This document shows positions 23,346 to 35,700 of a DNA stretch of 64,000 nt, one piece after another. This DNA comes from Moniliella sp. 'wahieum' (taxonomy: Eukaryota; Basidiomycota; Moniliellomycetes; Moniliellales; Moniliellaceae). Position 1 is the first letter of the stretch; every line of letters starts with the position of its first letter. The translations under genes and the position numbers were made by a program. The DNA lies in contig RSEE01000062.1 in the NCBI GenBank assembly GCA_003971905.1, positions 248,001 through 312,000 on the forward strand, given 5' to 3'. The notes beneath the pieces were generated by a model. The model worked only from the letters and a program-made list of their open reading frames with translations. It made no database searches and had not been told where the DNA came from.

Positions 23346-25181
23346 TCAAAGCGGGTTGGGCGCATCGATGTTGACCGACACGGCCTTAACCTGGACGTAG
23401 TTCTCCAGGGCGTAACTAGCGTTTTCACGACCAATGCCGGACGCTTTGTATCCGCCGAATGGTACTTGGGCCGAAAGCGCATTGTACGTGTTGACCCATA
23501 CCGAACCGGCCTGGAGCGCATGCGCCGTCTTGAGCGCCTTGGAAATGTCGCGCGAGAAGACCGGCCGCCAAACCGTACATGGAATCGTTGGCCTTGTGCA
23601 GCGCTCCTCATGGTCTTTGAATTTGTGCACGACCACACAGGGCCAAAGATTTCTTCGCGGCTGATCACCGAGTCTTCAGCGCAATCAGCAAAGATGGTGG
23701 GCTCGACGAACCATCCAAAAGGCTTGCCTTGGCCGTAGTACCTGTCGTCGGTCAACGCCTTGCCGCCGTGACGAGGGTGCCCTCGGTCTTGCCACCTCGA
23801 TAAAGTGCATGATACGGTCGTACTGTGCCTTGGAAATCTGCGGGCCGAGGTAAGTACCCTTTTCAAATGGGTCGCCGACCTTGAGGGATTCAAACTTGGC
23901 CTTCAAGCCAGCCAAGAAAGGTTCGTAGATTTTCGTGGACGTAAATCCGCGTGCCAGCGCAGCACGTTTGGCCCATGTTGAAGTTAACGCCCATGGTGCA
24001 CCACGACACGGCCTTTCCAAGTCAGCGTCGTCCAAGACGACCGAAGTGACTTGCCACCCAATTCGAGTGGACCTTCTTCAAGTTAGTGTTGGCCGCGGCC
24101 TTCATTACCACGCGTCCGACCCGCGTCGAACCCGTGAAGGAGATCTTGTCAATATCGTGGTGTTCGGCCATGGCGTTACCTGCGCCCGTGCCGAGGCCCG
24201 TGACGAGGTTTCACGACGCCCTTGGGGAAGCCCGCTTGGTCAATCAACTCAAACAGTTTCAATGCCGACAGGGGAGTGTTTTCCGCCGACTTGAGCACGA
24301 TCGTGTTGCCCGTAGCCAAGGCCGGGCCCAGCTTCCACGCGGTCAACATCAGAGGGTAATTCCACGGCACGATCGCGGCACACACGCCAATCGGTTCCAA
24401 GCGCGTGTACTGGAACAAATGCGGGTTTTCTCCTGACAAGACTTGGCCCGAATGTTTGTCGGCCCAGCCGGCAAAGTAGCGGATGGCCTCGAGCAGTTGC
24501 GCCACATCGAACGCCTTGGCAATCTCGACTGGTTTGCCATTGTCCAGCGTCGATCGCCGCCAGCTCATCGTAGTTGTCCTCGATCAGACGGGCGAGCTTG
24601 TTGAGCAGGACGGCACGCTGGGGTCCCGTGGTGTGCAGACCCCAGGTAGTCTTGAATGCGCGTCGGGCCGCCTGCACGCCAAGTCGACATCGTGTGCGTC
24701 GCCCTGGGAAATCTCGGCAATCTGCTCGGTCGTTGCGGGTTGAACACTTGCAGCGTTTCCCCCGTCATCGACGGCACCCACTCACCACTACCCCACACAC
24801 AAAAACAAAAGTACGACCCAGGTCAGCATCCTGCCCACGAGCGCGACAGCGCCCTAGAGTGAAAGCACAGCCATCAGCGAACGGGAGCAATAAACGTACT
24901 CAATGTACAGGCCGCCATTGAAGCTGCTGCGTTGCCCGTTGGGGAACTGGAGGTGAACTTGGGGCAGAGGGTTGGGGTTGAGTAGGCGCGGGTGGCCAGG
25001 GCAGGCGCCACGGCCGGCGCAACGGCAGCCGCAGGCGATGCGATAGCGGCGGCGCGGTGCAAGCCGCGAGCGACGAGGGCCGAGGAGCGAGGCAGGTGGC
25101 ACGCACGCTGGCGCGGACGACCGCCGGGGTGGGGGTGCGGAGGGAGGCACGGAGAGGCTGTTGGAGCACGGCGGAGCGCAT
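23346..25181 (-). CDS. Aldehyde dehydrogenase (NAD+), mitochondrial class
   Basis: Oxidises acetaldehyde and other aldehydes to acids, feeding acetyl-CoA synthesis. From ATG 25181 (MRSAVLQQPLRASLRT) an Arg/Ala/Ser-rich, acid-free leader of about 80 residues looks like a mitochondrial presequence. It is followed by LPQVHLQFPNGQ, an intron at 24788-24899, then GEWVPSMTGETLQVFNPAT. Motifs: VPWNYPLMLTAWKLGPAL (NAD-binding, near 24.35 kb), FTGSTRVGR (near 24.13 kb), the catalytic Glu in ELGGKS (near 24.05 kb), the catalytic Cys in MGQTCCAGTRIYVHE (near 23.96 kb), EEIFGPVW (near 23.65 kb) and PFGGYKASGIGRENASYALENY (near 23.4 kb, split for length). About 580 residues including the leader. Frame breaks occur about every 200-300 bases, always resuming conserved sequence. 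The enzyme is likely intact. Confidence 0.95.
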
Positions 25182-26652
25182 GGGGGGGCTGGTGGGGGGG
25201 GGGATGGGAGGAGACGGGGGGGGGGAGAGCGGGGGGGGGGGGGTTATAAGTGTTCTGGGCAGGCTCCCGCACAAAGCTGCAAGCTGCAAAAAAAGCTGGG
25301 AGAAAGACAGACGGCAGCCGACGTGAGACTGGGCTGATGGGGCCGAGGCGGCGGCGAGGGCGATGGGAGCCGAGACAGGGGAGCAGCACACCAGCGCACC
25401 CGAAGAAGGCCGCACAGAAGCGGGGGTAAGGCCGCCGGTGGGCCGAGCGCTGGGTGGCTGTGGCGGGGTGGGTGATGCCGAGGAGGCGCAGGCAGAGCCT
25501 CGGCATCGGCCATGGAAGCCCAGCGCCTCCGACGATGCAAGAGCGCACGACACTCCCTCCGTCAACAAAAGCGAGCGCCGCCGCGGGACGGGACGAGTGG
25601 TGGGGCCTGCAACCAGCCCCCCTGAGCTTAACCGCACCGGGAGCCGCCGGGGGCCGCCGCTGCCCCCAACGGGCGCCGCCCCCGTGCCGCGCTGTGCCGC
25701 CCCCCGCGCCGCCGCATGGGGACGCAGCCGCACCCGTGGGCCCGCCCCCTGCCGCACACAACGACGTCATCGCGGCTAATCTCCACCGCGCGCGCTGCCC
25801 GCACACAGGCCCCGTGCCTTGGTGATCGCTCGGCGCGTCAGCGCTCAGCCGCTCCGCCTGCTTGCACAGAGTTTGCACGTGCATCCAACCACCGGTGCGG
25901 GCACGCTTATCCGCGCTCCCGGCGGGCAGACAACGCCGCCGGTGCGACACGGTCCGAGCGGGTATAGCCACACACTGGCGCTGTGCGTGGGCCCTGACAT
26001 GCGCAATGCAAAATGCTTGCCCACGATGAATGCATGATTGGGGAGCGAGGGGTGACACGGTGACGAAGGCGGGCGTGTGCCCAGCACCAGCACGCACCAG
26101 GCGGCGCAGCCCCCAGCCGCGGCTCCAGCTTCCAGCGCGGGGGGAGGGAGGCGTGAGATGTGAGATGCAGATGCGAGGCCGAGCGCAGCGACCCGGCAGG
26201 GGCGCTGTGTGCGCTGTGTGCGGTGGCTGGTGCCACGCGGCTCTGGCGCAGCGGGGGGCTTCCGCAGCCTCCGCCGGCAGCGACCCAGCCTCCCGCCGGC
26301 AGCAGCCCCAGTGTCCAGCCCCCACCAGCTGCAAGTTCCCTGCCACCGTCGTAGGCAATTCCATCATTCATCATTCGTATCGTTACTGCCATGCCCGACT
26401 TACGCGTTACGCGTTACGTAGCTTTCGTCCCCGGTCCCCTTTGGGGTCACATGTCACATATCCCATTATCACATTATGTCCACGATTCATGATTTACGAG
26501 CCCAGAACAGGAGGCAAAAAGACGCCGACAAACAACAGACTAGGGGCCGTGCCAGCTGCCAGCTGCCAGCCCCAAAAAGAGAACAAGATTCATTGGCAGG
26601 TTACGCGTTACGCATGAACATCATGCACAGTCTGTCGTTGTCACCGCCGTTG
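25182..26652. other. Spacer between aldehyde dehydrogenase and GH63 genes
   Basis: The first 62 bases are long G runs on the plus strand. The remaining 1.4 kb is GC-rich, with open frames on both strands that carry no recognised domain. ACGCGT occurs three times at 26402-26414 and 26603. No gene is supported. Confidence 0.5.
25244..25248 (-). promoter_or_regulatory. TATA box of the aldehyde dehydrogenase gene
   Basis: The minus strand reads CTTATAACC 63-67 bases upstream of the start codon. Between it and the ATG lies an almost pure C tract, so transcription probably begins inside or just before that tract. Confidence 0.5.
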
Positions 26653-29600
26653 TCACTGTGGCTGTTGGTTGTCGCGGCTGGGTGTAGTTTCGCAGCACAG
26701 AGTGGAGCAGCCGTCCACGTCATGCACCTTGCGTCTTGCGTCTTGCCGCTCGCCTCTCGCAGTGCCCATCCCGCACATGCCATTTCGCATTTCGCATTTG
26801 GCATTTGGCATCTCACAGCTCGTCCGGGCTAGGGGCGCGGCTGTAGCAGACGGATCGCGGCGGGAGCGGGATGCCGGGGTAGAAGCTTGAGATCCAGCGT
26901 GGGACTCCAAGTCGGCAAAGTGATCATCAAAGTAATGTGCGGCGGTGGATCGTGGAGTGCGCGGGGTGCGGGGGAGAGTATCGACCTGAGCAGCGGCAAA
27001 GATGGAGAACGCCACGAGTCCCGTCCAGCCTTTGGTGGGACGCGCCCAACCCCTTGCCCGAGTCGCCATGGAAGAATTCATGGAAGAGGACCAAGTCGCG
27101 GCATGTGTAGTCCAAGAAGGGCACGCCGCCGTTCGCCGGTCGACGACCGGTAGGGTCACGCAAGAACAGCGAGATCAACGTTCTTGTAGTTCGCTCGCTA
27201 CTTCGCCTAGGGTCGCCATTTCCCCCGAGCCAGTCGGGAACTCGATGTGGAACGTGTCGCCGTAGTACTGGTAGAACCGCTGTAGACTCTCAATCAGGAG
27301 AAAGTTGACCGCCAACCAGATCGGTCCGCGCCAGTTGGAGTTACCGCCAAACATGCCCGAGTGCGAGTCGCCGGGCCAATAGCCAGCGGAGAACTCTTGT
27401 CCATCAATCGTCGTGGTAAAAGGGTGGTCTTGGTGGTACTTGACAAGGAACGAATGCCATAGTCCGATAGGAACTCCGACTCGTCCAACATGCGGCGCAG
27501 GATGTGTTCCAGTCGCTCGCGGTTGACCATGGCCAACAGACGACGGTCACCCTTACCGGCGGTGGACATGTTGGCAATGTTGCGTTGGGCCAGATCGCTG
27601 CGGTTGTCAAGGAACCACTGCATGCGCCGCGCAAAGGAGGGGAACCGTTTCAGGATAACAGGCTCAATCGTCAAGGTAGCATACAGTGGCATGAGCCCCA
27701 CCAGCGACCGCAGCGGGATAAGCTGCGACACCCCGTTTCCCCACGAGATGGCATCGTAGTAAAACTTATCCTCCTCTGACCACAGCGATACATCCTCCTC
27801 ATCGTCCGCGTTGCGGTACGTCATGGCGTCCGAGATGTAGATAAAGTGCTCAAAAACTTGCTGGCAATGTCTTCGTAGGTGGGATTGTGCTTGGCCAATT
27901 CGAGGCCATGCTGAGCATCGTAGTGCATAAAACGCCATCCATGCCGTCCCATCGGCTTGGCGCAGCTTGCCGCCGTTGGGCAGCGGCTCCGAACGATTAA
28001 AGGGTCCAATGTTGTCCAGACCAAGGAAGCCCCCCTCAAACACACCCGATCCCGATGCATCTTTGCGGTTCCTGCCAGGCAAATGTAGGTCAGCAACAAC
28101 ATCCTCTCGCTCGGTGGCTCGGGAGCCGATACAGCGGGGCAAGAGGGGAAGGGGGAGGCAGCTACGTACGTCCACCATGTAAAGTTGAGCAACAGTTTCT
28201 GGAACACACGTTCCAAGAAGGCCAAGTCCTCGTGCCCATGAAGTTTCCGCTCCAGCTTGAACACACGGAACGTAGCCCACGCGTGCACGGGCGGGTTGAC
28301 ATCAGAGAAGGACCATTCGTAAGCCGGCAAAGCTCCGTCGGGCTTCATGTACCATTCGCGAGTGAAGAGGTCGAGCTGTTTCTTGGCAAAGGCAGGATCG
28401 ATCATAGCGAGCGGAATGCAGTGGAATGCGGTGTCCCACACGGCAAAGAAAGGGTACTCCCACTTATCGGGCATGGAGAGGATGTCATGCGCATACAGGT
28501 GGCGCCACTCGCGGTTACGAACCGTTTGCGTTCAGGAGGAGGCGGTGGTTGGGCCGGATCGCCCTTGATCCATTCGCTCTGGATGAACTGGTAGAACTGC
28601 TTGTTCCACAACATGCCTGCCAACGCCTGCCGCATCACCTGTCGCATGTCGTCGCTTGCCGCGCCCATTTCGAGACGGGAGTAAAACTCGTCCGCTTCCG
28701 CACGACGGTCCTCCAAAACTTGATCAAATGCATCGTCGTCGTCGATGGTTGGGTCATCGGTAGGTGTCTTAGGCGTCAACTTGAGTCGCACCACCGCACA
28801 ACCGCCATTGGGGGGGACGGAATGGAAGACATAGTGTGCCCCCTTTGGTGCCAACGTTGGCTGGGTTGACATAGTCCCTCATCCGCTCCGTGGTTTGAAC
28901 AAAGTATTCCTCTTCTTCTTCGACTTCGACCATCTCCTCAAGAGACACATACTCTGTCACTTCATCGTACTCGGTCACTTCGTCCGCCTCAACCAACTCG
29001 GGGGGAAACTCTGAGGCGTGGAGGAGTCACCGTTTTGGTTCCGTCATCCTCACCCTCGTGAGCCGACGGTGGCACCGACTTGGGTTTGAGCACTGTGAAC
29101 GGCTTGGAGACTATCTTGGGCACGCGCTTTTTCACTGTGCGAGTGTGTCGCGTAGGCGCCGGCTTATCCTTGGCAAGGCGATGTTCAAAGATGATATGGT
29201 CGTGGAACGCATCTTTGGCGAACGTGTTGGCATTCGTCCCGCCATAGAGGCGCTCAAAGTTGGTCTCATTCTCCGTAAAGACTCAGGTACTACCTCCCCG
29301 TCCGAAACCAGCTCCACTTGGGTACTGCCACGCGCGACGGGCAAGCTCGGGGAAGGGGAGGTGGAGCAGTACAAAAAGTACCGTCCCAAATCATCGTGGT
29401 CCGCCTGGACGACGTAGTCATCGACAAGCTGCAACGAAGGCTTGGCTGACTTGCCCTCGTCCCAACTCCACGTGTTGCGGAATAAGAGTTGGGGCATCAA
29501 GTGCAAATCCGCCGGCTCGGAACTGCGATTGAAGGCAGAGATGCGGATGGAGGTCGCATTTTCCTCATCCTCGTCCTTGGCATATTCGATGATCACATCC

Positions 29601-30351
29601 CAGTACCGACCCTCATCAAAAATGTCCGTGTCGGTGATTTCAAACTCGTTCACGTCCCGGTTGCGGTTGGTGGATTCGCGAACAAGCTGCTCGTAGGGGT
29701 ACGGCGTTTGGGGATACTTGTAGATGTACTTTTGGTACGAGTGGGTCGGCGTGTTGTCAGCGTACCAGTACAGTTCTTTAACGTCTTCACCGTGGTTACC
29801 CTGCGGGTTGGGAATGCCAAACAAGCGTTCCTTCAAAATAGAGTCTTTTCCATTCCACAGGGCCAGGGAGAAGGCCAGACGACAATGACTGTCCGAGATA
29901 CCAGCCAGGCCATCTTCTCCCCAACGATAAGCCCGCGAGCGGGCCATCTCATGGGGAAAGTGAGACCAAGCATCGCCATTGGCCGAATAGTCTTCGCGCA
30001 CCGTTCCCTGTACAAGCAAGTGGGATGCCAGTCAATCTACAGCCCTGTGCAAAAGCAAGAGAACGACATCGCAGCCAAAGAGAGGAACGTACCCATTGAC
30101 GCTCACTCACGTACGGCCCCATCGCTTCCAGTACCGCTCCTTTCTTCCATCTTCGAGGAGCCGAGTGCTTTCCTTTGATGCCCAAGGCAAATCGGAAGGG
30201 AGGTAGGCCGAGGGGCGGCGCGCAGCGGCCGTGGCAGCGGCTGTGGCAGCTACCGTGGTAAAAGGATCAGTGTTGATCGTAGGTGCGCTCGGTGCAGCCC
30301 TGTCAAGGTAGTATCGGTCGGGATGGAGGAGATGGACGCGACCTCGTCCAT
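26653..30351 (-). CDS. Glycoside hydrolase family 63 protein (cytosolic MGH-like glucosidase)
   Basis: GH63 enzymes are inverting exo-glycosidases with an (alpha/alpha)6 barrel; this fungal/bacterial subgroup (YgjK, mannosylglycerate hydrolase) has no ER signal. In order: LPWASKESTRLLEDGRKERYW, intron 30008-30092, then DYSANGDAWSHFPHEMARSRAYRWGEDGLAG (split for length) near 29.95 kb; LKERLFGIPNPQGNHGEDVKE; the barrel with MLWNKQFYQF, KWEYPFFAVWDTAFHC near 28.45 kb, WSFSDVNPPVHAW near 28.3 kb; GVFEGGFLGLDNIG near 28.0 kb, QADGTAWMAFYAL, FGGNSNWRGPIWLAVNFLL near 27.33 kb; and FFHGDSGKGLGASHQ near 27.05 kb. The Asp of VWDTAF and the Glu of FEGGFLGLDN fall in the family's catalytic regions. ATG 30351 (MDEVASISSIP) is chosen; a Pro-rich in-frame extension as far as ATG 30731 is possible. 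Many one-base breaks. The substrate cannot be told from sequence. Confidence 0.9.
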
Positions 30352-31192
30352 GGTGGAGGGTTCGGCAACGTACTCAAAGTCGTGCGCACTGGCATCACGG
30401 GTGCGGCTTCCCCCGGTCGCGCTTTGGCTTTGGCTGCGGGAGCGGGCCGTGGGGGAGAGAGTAGCGTCGCGCTCGCGCTCGGCTAGAATGTGGTGGTCCT
30501 GTGTGTAGAAGGAGCCGCGCGGGGTGTGGGTGGGACGGCGGGACTGGAGGGCCTGGGAGTGGCGGCGGGCATGCTTGGTGCGGTGCTGGGGTAGCCGCTG
30601 GGGGTGGTGGGCATGAAGGCGTGGGGCGCGATGGCAGCCACGTCAGGGGGAGGGAGGTCGATGGCCAGGCCGCCCGGAGGGGAGGGGCGGGGCCAGAGGG
30701 GGTGGAGGGGGCAGCGGGGGGGCTGGCCATGGAGGGTGGTGGTGGGGGGAGATGGCACGGGATGCCTCCCCCTCCCCCCACGTCTGCAATCCAGGCAACG
30801 CATGCTGCCCGTTCCACGGCCGACACGTGACTGGTCGCCGCACGGGGCCAGTGTTGGGACGAGGCCGGGCTGATCTGTGCGTCGCTGCATTGGACCAGCG
30901 GCTGGAGCACCGCACCAGGCAGCAGTCTGCGCTGCCGATGGTCGAGCCATCGCTCGATATCATCCATCATCCATCCTCCATCTCATCGGCCATCGGCCAT
31001 CCTCAATCGTTAGTCAACCACCAATCGGCCCGCCAGCCGGTCTGAGGCCCTGAGGTCTGATCGATCTGAATCTCACTCACTACGCAGTCTGAGTACTCAC
31101 TACTCCTCAGCCTCCGCGGGATCAATTTCTGCTGGGCCGAGGGGACCAGCCCATGCTTCGACCTAGTCCCACTACCGCACGCTCCGCACGGC
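30352..31192. other. GH63 upstream region, possibly N-terminal coding
   Basis: Minus-strand sequence from 30731 down encodes Pro/Ser/Ala-rich protein that can be linked to the GH63 gene (it includes SPTARSRSQSQS and ASAHDFEYVAEPS), so the true start may be upstream of 30351. From about 30740 to 31192 no gene is seen; CATC/GGCCATC short repeats occur near 30960-31000. Confidence 0.4.
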
Positions 31193-32400
31193 TTACTCTG
31201 GTACCCCAAGCCACTGGCCGTCCAGCTGCACGACCCTATCCTGGGTCACAGCGAACGAGACCGGGTGGGTGGTGACGGAACCTTGCGCCCGTCGGTGCAC
31301 GCGCAGTGTTCCCTGAATCTGGGTTGGGCGTTTCGTGCCACGCTGCTCGCGTTGGGCCAGTGCAGCGGCTTCGTCCAGCTCGGCAGGCTTTAATTTGGTG
31401 CAGGCTGCTTGCGCGGCTGTCAGGCTCAGTTCCATCTGGACGGGCAAGGTGGAGAGCCAGAAGGAGGGCCAGGCACGGCTCGCTGTCAGCGGGTCTCGGT
31501 TGGTTAGGACAACACATGCCCCGCTCGCTTTGCGTATCCTCTCCAGCTCGGCAGTGATGGTGTGAGCCGTCTTGGTCGAGGCTGGGTCGCCAGGACAGGT
31601 AAGTTGGTCTACCACGAGCAAGTCTGGGGGTCGAGCAGAGCGTGCCACCAGGCGCGAAGCACGGATTGGGTTGGTCAGTCCAGTAGATGCAACAGGTTGG
31701 TTTGCCGGAGCAGATCCATCTAGCAGATCCATCTAGCCTCTCCATGTCAGCCGAACGAGAGATGAGGAACGTACCCAAGGTCTCGTCTGTAGAAACAACG
31801 CGCTGATGCAACTTTCTCAGTGCGGCTAGGAGGCCTACCGATCCACGTGGGCGGAGCAAATGAAGTCCACAGAGTGCCGCATCAGTTTGGAGGTTGAGCT
31901 GCTCGGCAGCTGTTCCATCTCCCGCAGCCTGCAGATGCACATGCACACGCGCCCGCGTCTCCTGCCACACGCGGCGAATGGGGAAGCGGGCAGACATATC
32001 CATCATCCAAACGTTTCTCGGTGCACCCATTGAGTTCGCACGAGGGGGTACCAAGACCTGAGCAAGCAGGTGCGCCACCAGAGCCGACTTGCCCGTGCCC
32101 GTCGGCCCAATGATGAGCGCCACCTGGCCCCGACTGAGAATGCTAGTATCTGGGTATGGACCAGGCGGGGTGGGCGCACAGTCAGTGGCTGTCAGAGCGA
32201 ACAGAAAGGAAATGAAAGGAAAGGAAAGGCTGCGCCGTCAGCGTCTGTCCAAAGCGGATGGAAGAGGATGATGCAGATGCACGTACGTCCACTTCATCCA
32301 GGATGCTGTGCAGGAACTGTGAGCCGGGGACAGAGTCAGCCACGGGACAGGGCGCCGCATGGCCTGTTTCAAATACGCGACATGAGGCCTGGGGAGAGAG
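31193..32400 (-). CDS. RecA/Rad51-paralogue P-loop ATPase, XRCC2-like
   Basis: A RecA-fold ATPase related to Rad51 paralogues. Visible: QFLHSILDEVD near 32.3 kb, an intron at about 32.14-32.27 kb, then GQVALIIGPTGTGKSALVAHLL with Walker A GPTGTGKS at about 32085-32108; NVWMMDMSARFPIRRVWQ near 32.0 kb, similar to the strand after Walker A in XRCC2; an intron at 31720-31774; and Walker B PPDLLVVDQLT at about 31607-31621, followed by LERIRKASGACVVLTNRD. The end is a basic tail to TAA 31193-31195. Short, single-domain, without the N-terminal helix-hairpin-helix of Rad51 itself, which fits XRCC2/Rlp1. The start codon is unclear because of frame breaks near 32.35 kb. RAD51D/Rdl1-type or Rad57-type identity is not excluded. 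Confidence 0.65.
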
Positions 32401-32776
32401 GGGGTCCTATATCATACCGCAGTGGCGCGTTCGTGCCCTATGTCGACCAAGCGCACAGATGACATCAAGGGGGGCAAGGCGAAGTTGGTGGCGGCAGTGT
32501 TGAACCACAGTGAACTATTTGCCTAATTGAAGTGCCCGTCGCTCACCGCGCTCACCCCCCAGGGGACTGACGCGATGCCGGGCGTGCCATAAGCCATGCT
32601 CTCGCGCTTGGAATCACCCTAATCCCAAACTTGACCGGTGATCAACACATCTCCAAATGCCCAAGTCAACCGCAACTAGATCCACGTTTACAAGTGCTGT
32701 AAATGGTAGACGGCCAGATGTCATTGGAAAAACACACGAGGAGACGATCGATGAGGTCGTGCCTTTTTACTGGCAC

Positions 32777-35700
32777 TCAGGCCTCAGGAAAGACGTGCTG
32801 TCGACGCGGATCGCGATAGACGAAGATGCTGCCCTCCAACTCGGCTGGCAGACGGTGGTCCGCACTGGCATAGGCGCCTGGTGTGCCGAAAGGATCGACA
32901 CATCCGAGTTGGAGCCGGAACCGGTGGACAGGAATAAGTACAGTTGGGTAGGGTGTGAAGCGGACGCGCACCGTACCCGACTCCACAATTGGCTCAGAGT
33001 CAGGTACAGCGCATGCAGCCTGTGCCTCTTCGGGGTGCTCAGGATCAGCGAGGAAAAAGAAGACACTGACATAGGTTGGGTTTCGGGCTCGATAGAGGTC
33101 GTTTTCCTCTTGGTTGTTGCCTTGGGAACATTGCCCTCCTGATTGATCATGGCCAAGTACGACATGGGACATTTTTCAACGAGTTCTCTTCCACAAATTT
33201 GCTCCGGAACAGTAGACTTTCAAATTGATCAAAGGTGCGGCGTATAGCATGTATAGGTGCAAACGTGTGTCGGCTGCAAGCCTCGCCTCAACATGGCCCC
33301 ACAGAGACTTCGAACGCTCATCGCCCGTGTTGGAGATCAGGTTCCGCATTCCATCTGTTTCCAAAGGCTTGAATTGACGTTGGAGTTGGTACCCGACTGG
33401 CCTGGGAGGCACGCGTCGCATATTGTCCGCATCGCGGCCAAGTTTTGTTTCGTTCCTGCGCCAAGATAGCATGTCGACCACGAGGTCATGTTTTTTGATC
33501 AGCTGAATATGCCAGAAGGGAAGGGTCTCATTATTAATCTGTTCTCCATGTGCTCGTTGCTTCTTTCATGCGGAGTGGGCCAGTGGAGACAATGTGACCA
33601 ACGCATCGTATCTGGTCAACCAGATGGAGGAGAGTGTGTTGGGACATTCTGTTTACGATATGGTCAGCTCGGTCCGTAACGAGGAATCATCGCATAAGAG
33701 TACGTACGCCATTCTTTTGCAGAGTTCGCTGCGCTGCTCCCCCTCCGCATCGGTTACGAGAAGCCTCTCCAGCAGTTCGGCATAGGCCTTTTGCGTCTCT
33801 TGCAGCTCGCTGATGTCGGCCTCAGTAAGACCGCTTGCATCCATGACGATTGCAGAAACTTGCATAGGAGGCTCCATAGTTGCACACCATCAGGATGGAG
33901 GTATCGTCAGGCTGCAGCTCGCCAGATCGAACCAGCACTTGCTCGCCAACCAAGAAGGGTACTAGAATCCCTTGAACAGCTACGCGCGTTCCCACATTGT
34001 CGTGTCGTCGAAATTTGCTGCCAGGCTGCGGGGGGCAGCCTGACCAATGTCTGGCGGACAGAGCTTGTTGCTGGATTCGAGCACCATATACATCCGTTTC
34101 TTGGCCGATTCGGGAGTCGCAAAACACCAACATAGTCCCTTTCCGGGCTGTTCCTCCGAAATGCGGACGCAAGTAATCTGACCATGTCTCGAAACACGTC
34201 TTGACAGATCAGATGCATAGCCTCCACAGGGCTCGTTCCAAACTCATCATAGGCGTTGGCGAAGCAGCTCAAGGGAGGGACATAGTCGCCGTCTCTCATG
34301 TTAAAACGGAAGCCAGTACTCTCTTGTATGTCTTGGGCGCTGGCCGTGCGTTGACTAATCGGGCGGGACTGCAAATAATGCAGAAGAGCGGCCATATCCC
34401 CGTCGCGTCGTGTGAGAAGCTCGCCTCTTTCGTGGAATAGACTGGTCGCTCAGGACTCGCCGCAGTGAGGACACAGTTCAGACATCCAGCTCGGCCTCGG
34501 AAAAGGCTGAGGGGATTGATCAGGGCTGAGGTCTCCTGATCGCCAGTGAGAAAGATCAAGCTGGCCTTCCAGGTAAAGAACTCTTCTCGCGCCGCGCGTC
34601 GAACAGCTTGATTCCCTCTCGCTGTAGTCGCTCCAGATCCTTGAACACGGGCATCAGATAAGAGTCAATGTTTTGGGGGTACAGTGGTTGAAGGGACCTG
34701 GGATAATCCCCACTGTCCAACAATATCCCTCCTGGGCCCTAAACTCTGGAGGCAGGTTGTAGAGGGTTGCCTGATCATCCAGTATGGTTGCTTGCGGCCT
34801 GGGTTGAAATGGCCTGGATGAAATGGCCTGGTGTTGAAATGAGAGGCATGAATAGATAGCCCAATGAGTCCATAGCGAGGATCTTGAACAAGTTCGGGGA
34901 TCGTGGCACGCAACTTTCGATAAGGATCCACACCAATAATCTGCAATCCGTCGTTCAGCAGGCGGGGTCTGTTCCCATTCACGGAAAACCCGATCATGGT
35001 GGCATCATCTCTGCGTTCTTTTTGCTCATGAAAAAAGCTCTCATGATGCTTGGAATGGAGACGTAAACAGCTGAAGGATTGATCCGAAGATCAGCGTCTC
35101 GCGAGGGGGGAACGACCTGCCCGCAATCGCACTCAACCGGCTCGTTCGCAGGCCCGAGAAGCAACCCACACATTTTGGGACAAGACCTGATTTCGGCCGC
35201 TCGATATCCAGATTGTCGCACCGCCTTCCGCTCCGCGGCTATGATGCTGCCCGTCTCGTTCGAACCAGGGCCACCCTTTGTAAAAGCTGCCGAAAGGGCT
35301 CCCAAAACGTTGTGTCAGTTTGGCTGCCTATCATGCACATCCACGCATGGATGATGCCCCTGTCTTTCCACGTTGGAAGCTGGAGCCGAGCGAGCCGTCT
35401 TGTATGGTTAACTTCAGTCTCCACCTTTTTCCAGACCAAACCAGCCGCTGTCTTGACCATCAGGGCAAGTCCCGGTTGGACAAGATTCTTGAATGAATTC
35501 TTAGTGGCGTCTTGCATTTCCGCGAACCGAAGAGAAGCACCTCCTTGCAATTCTTCAGCCTCTTGACGCGCAATAAGCATCGGGGCCCAGAACAACGTGG
35601 GATCCGCCTGATCGCCATGCGCAGTTTCCACTCCATACAGTGTCAATGGCGGTATAGACATTGGGGTATTATTGCCCACAAGGTTATCAGGCTCCTCAAG

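Noticed and set aside
24874-26367. A 497-codon open frame on the minus strand over the aldehyde dehydrogenase leader and spacer
   Set aside because: It is low-complexity Pro/Ala/Arg sequence produced by high GC, changes character along its length, and its only meaningful part belongs to the dehydrogenase presequence in another frame.
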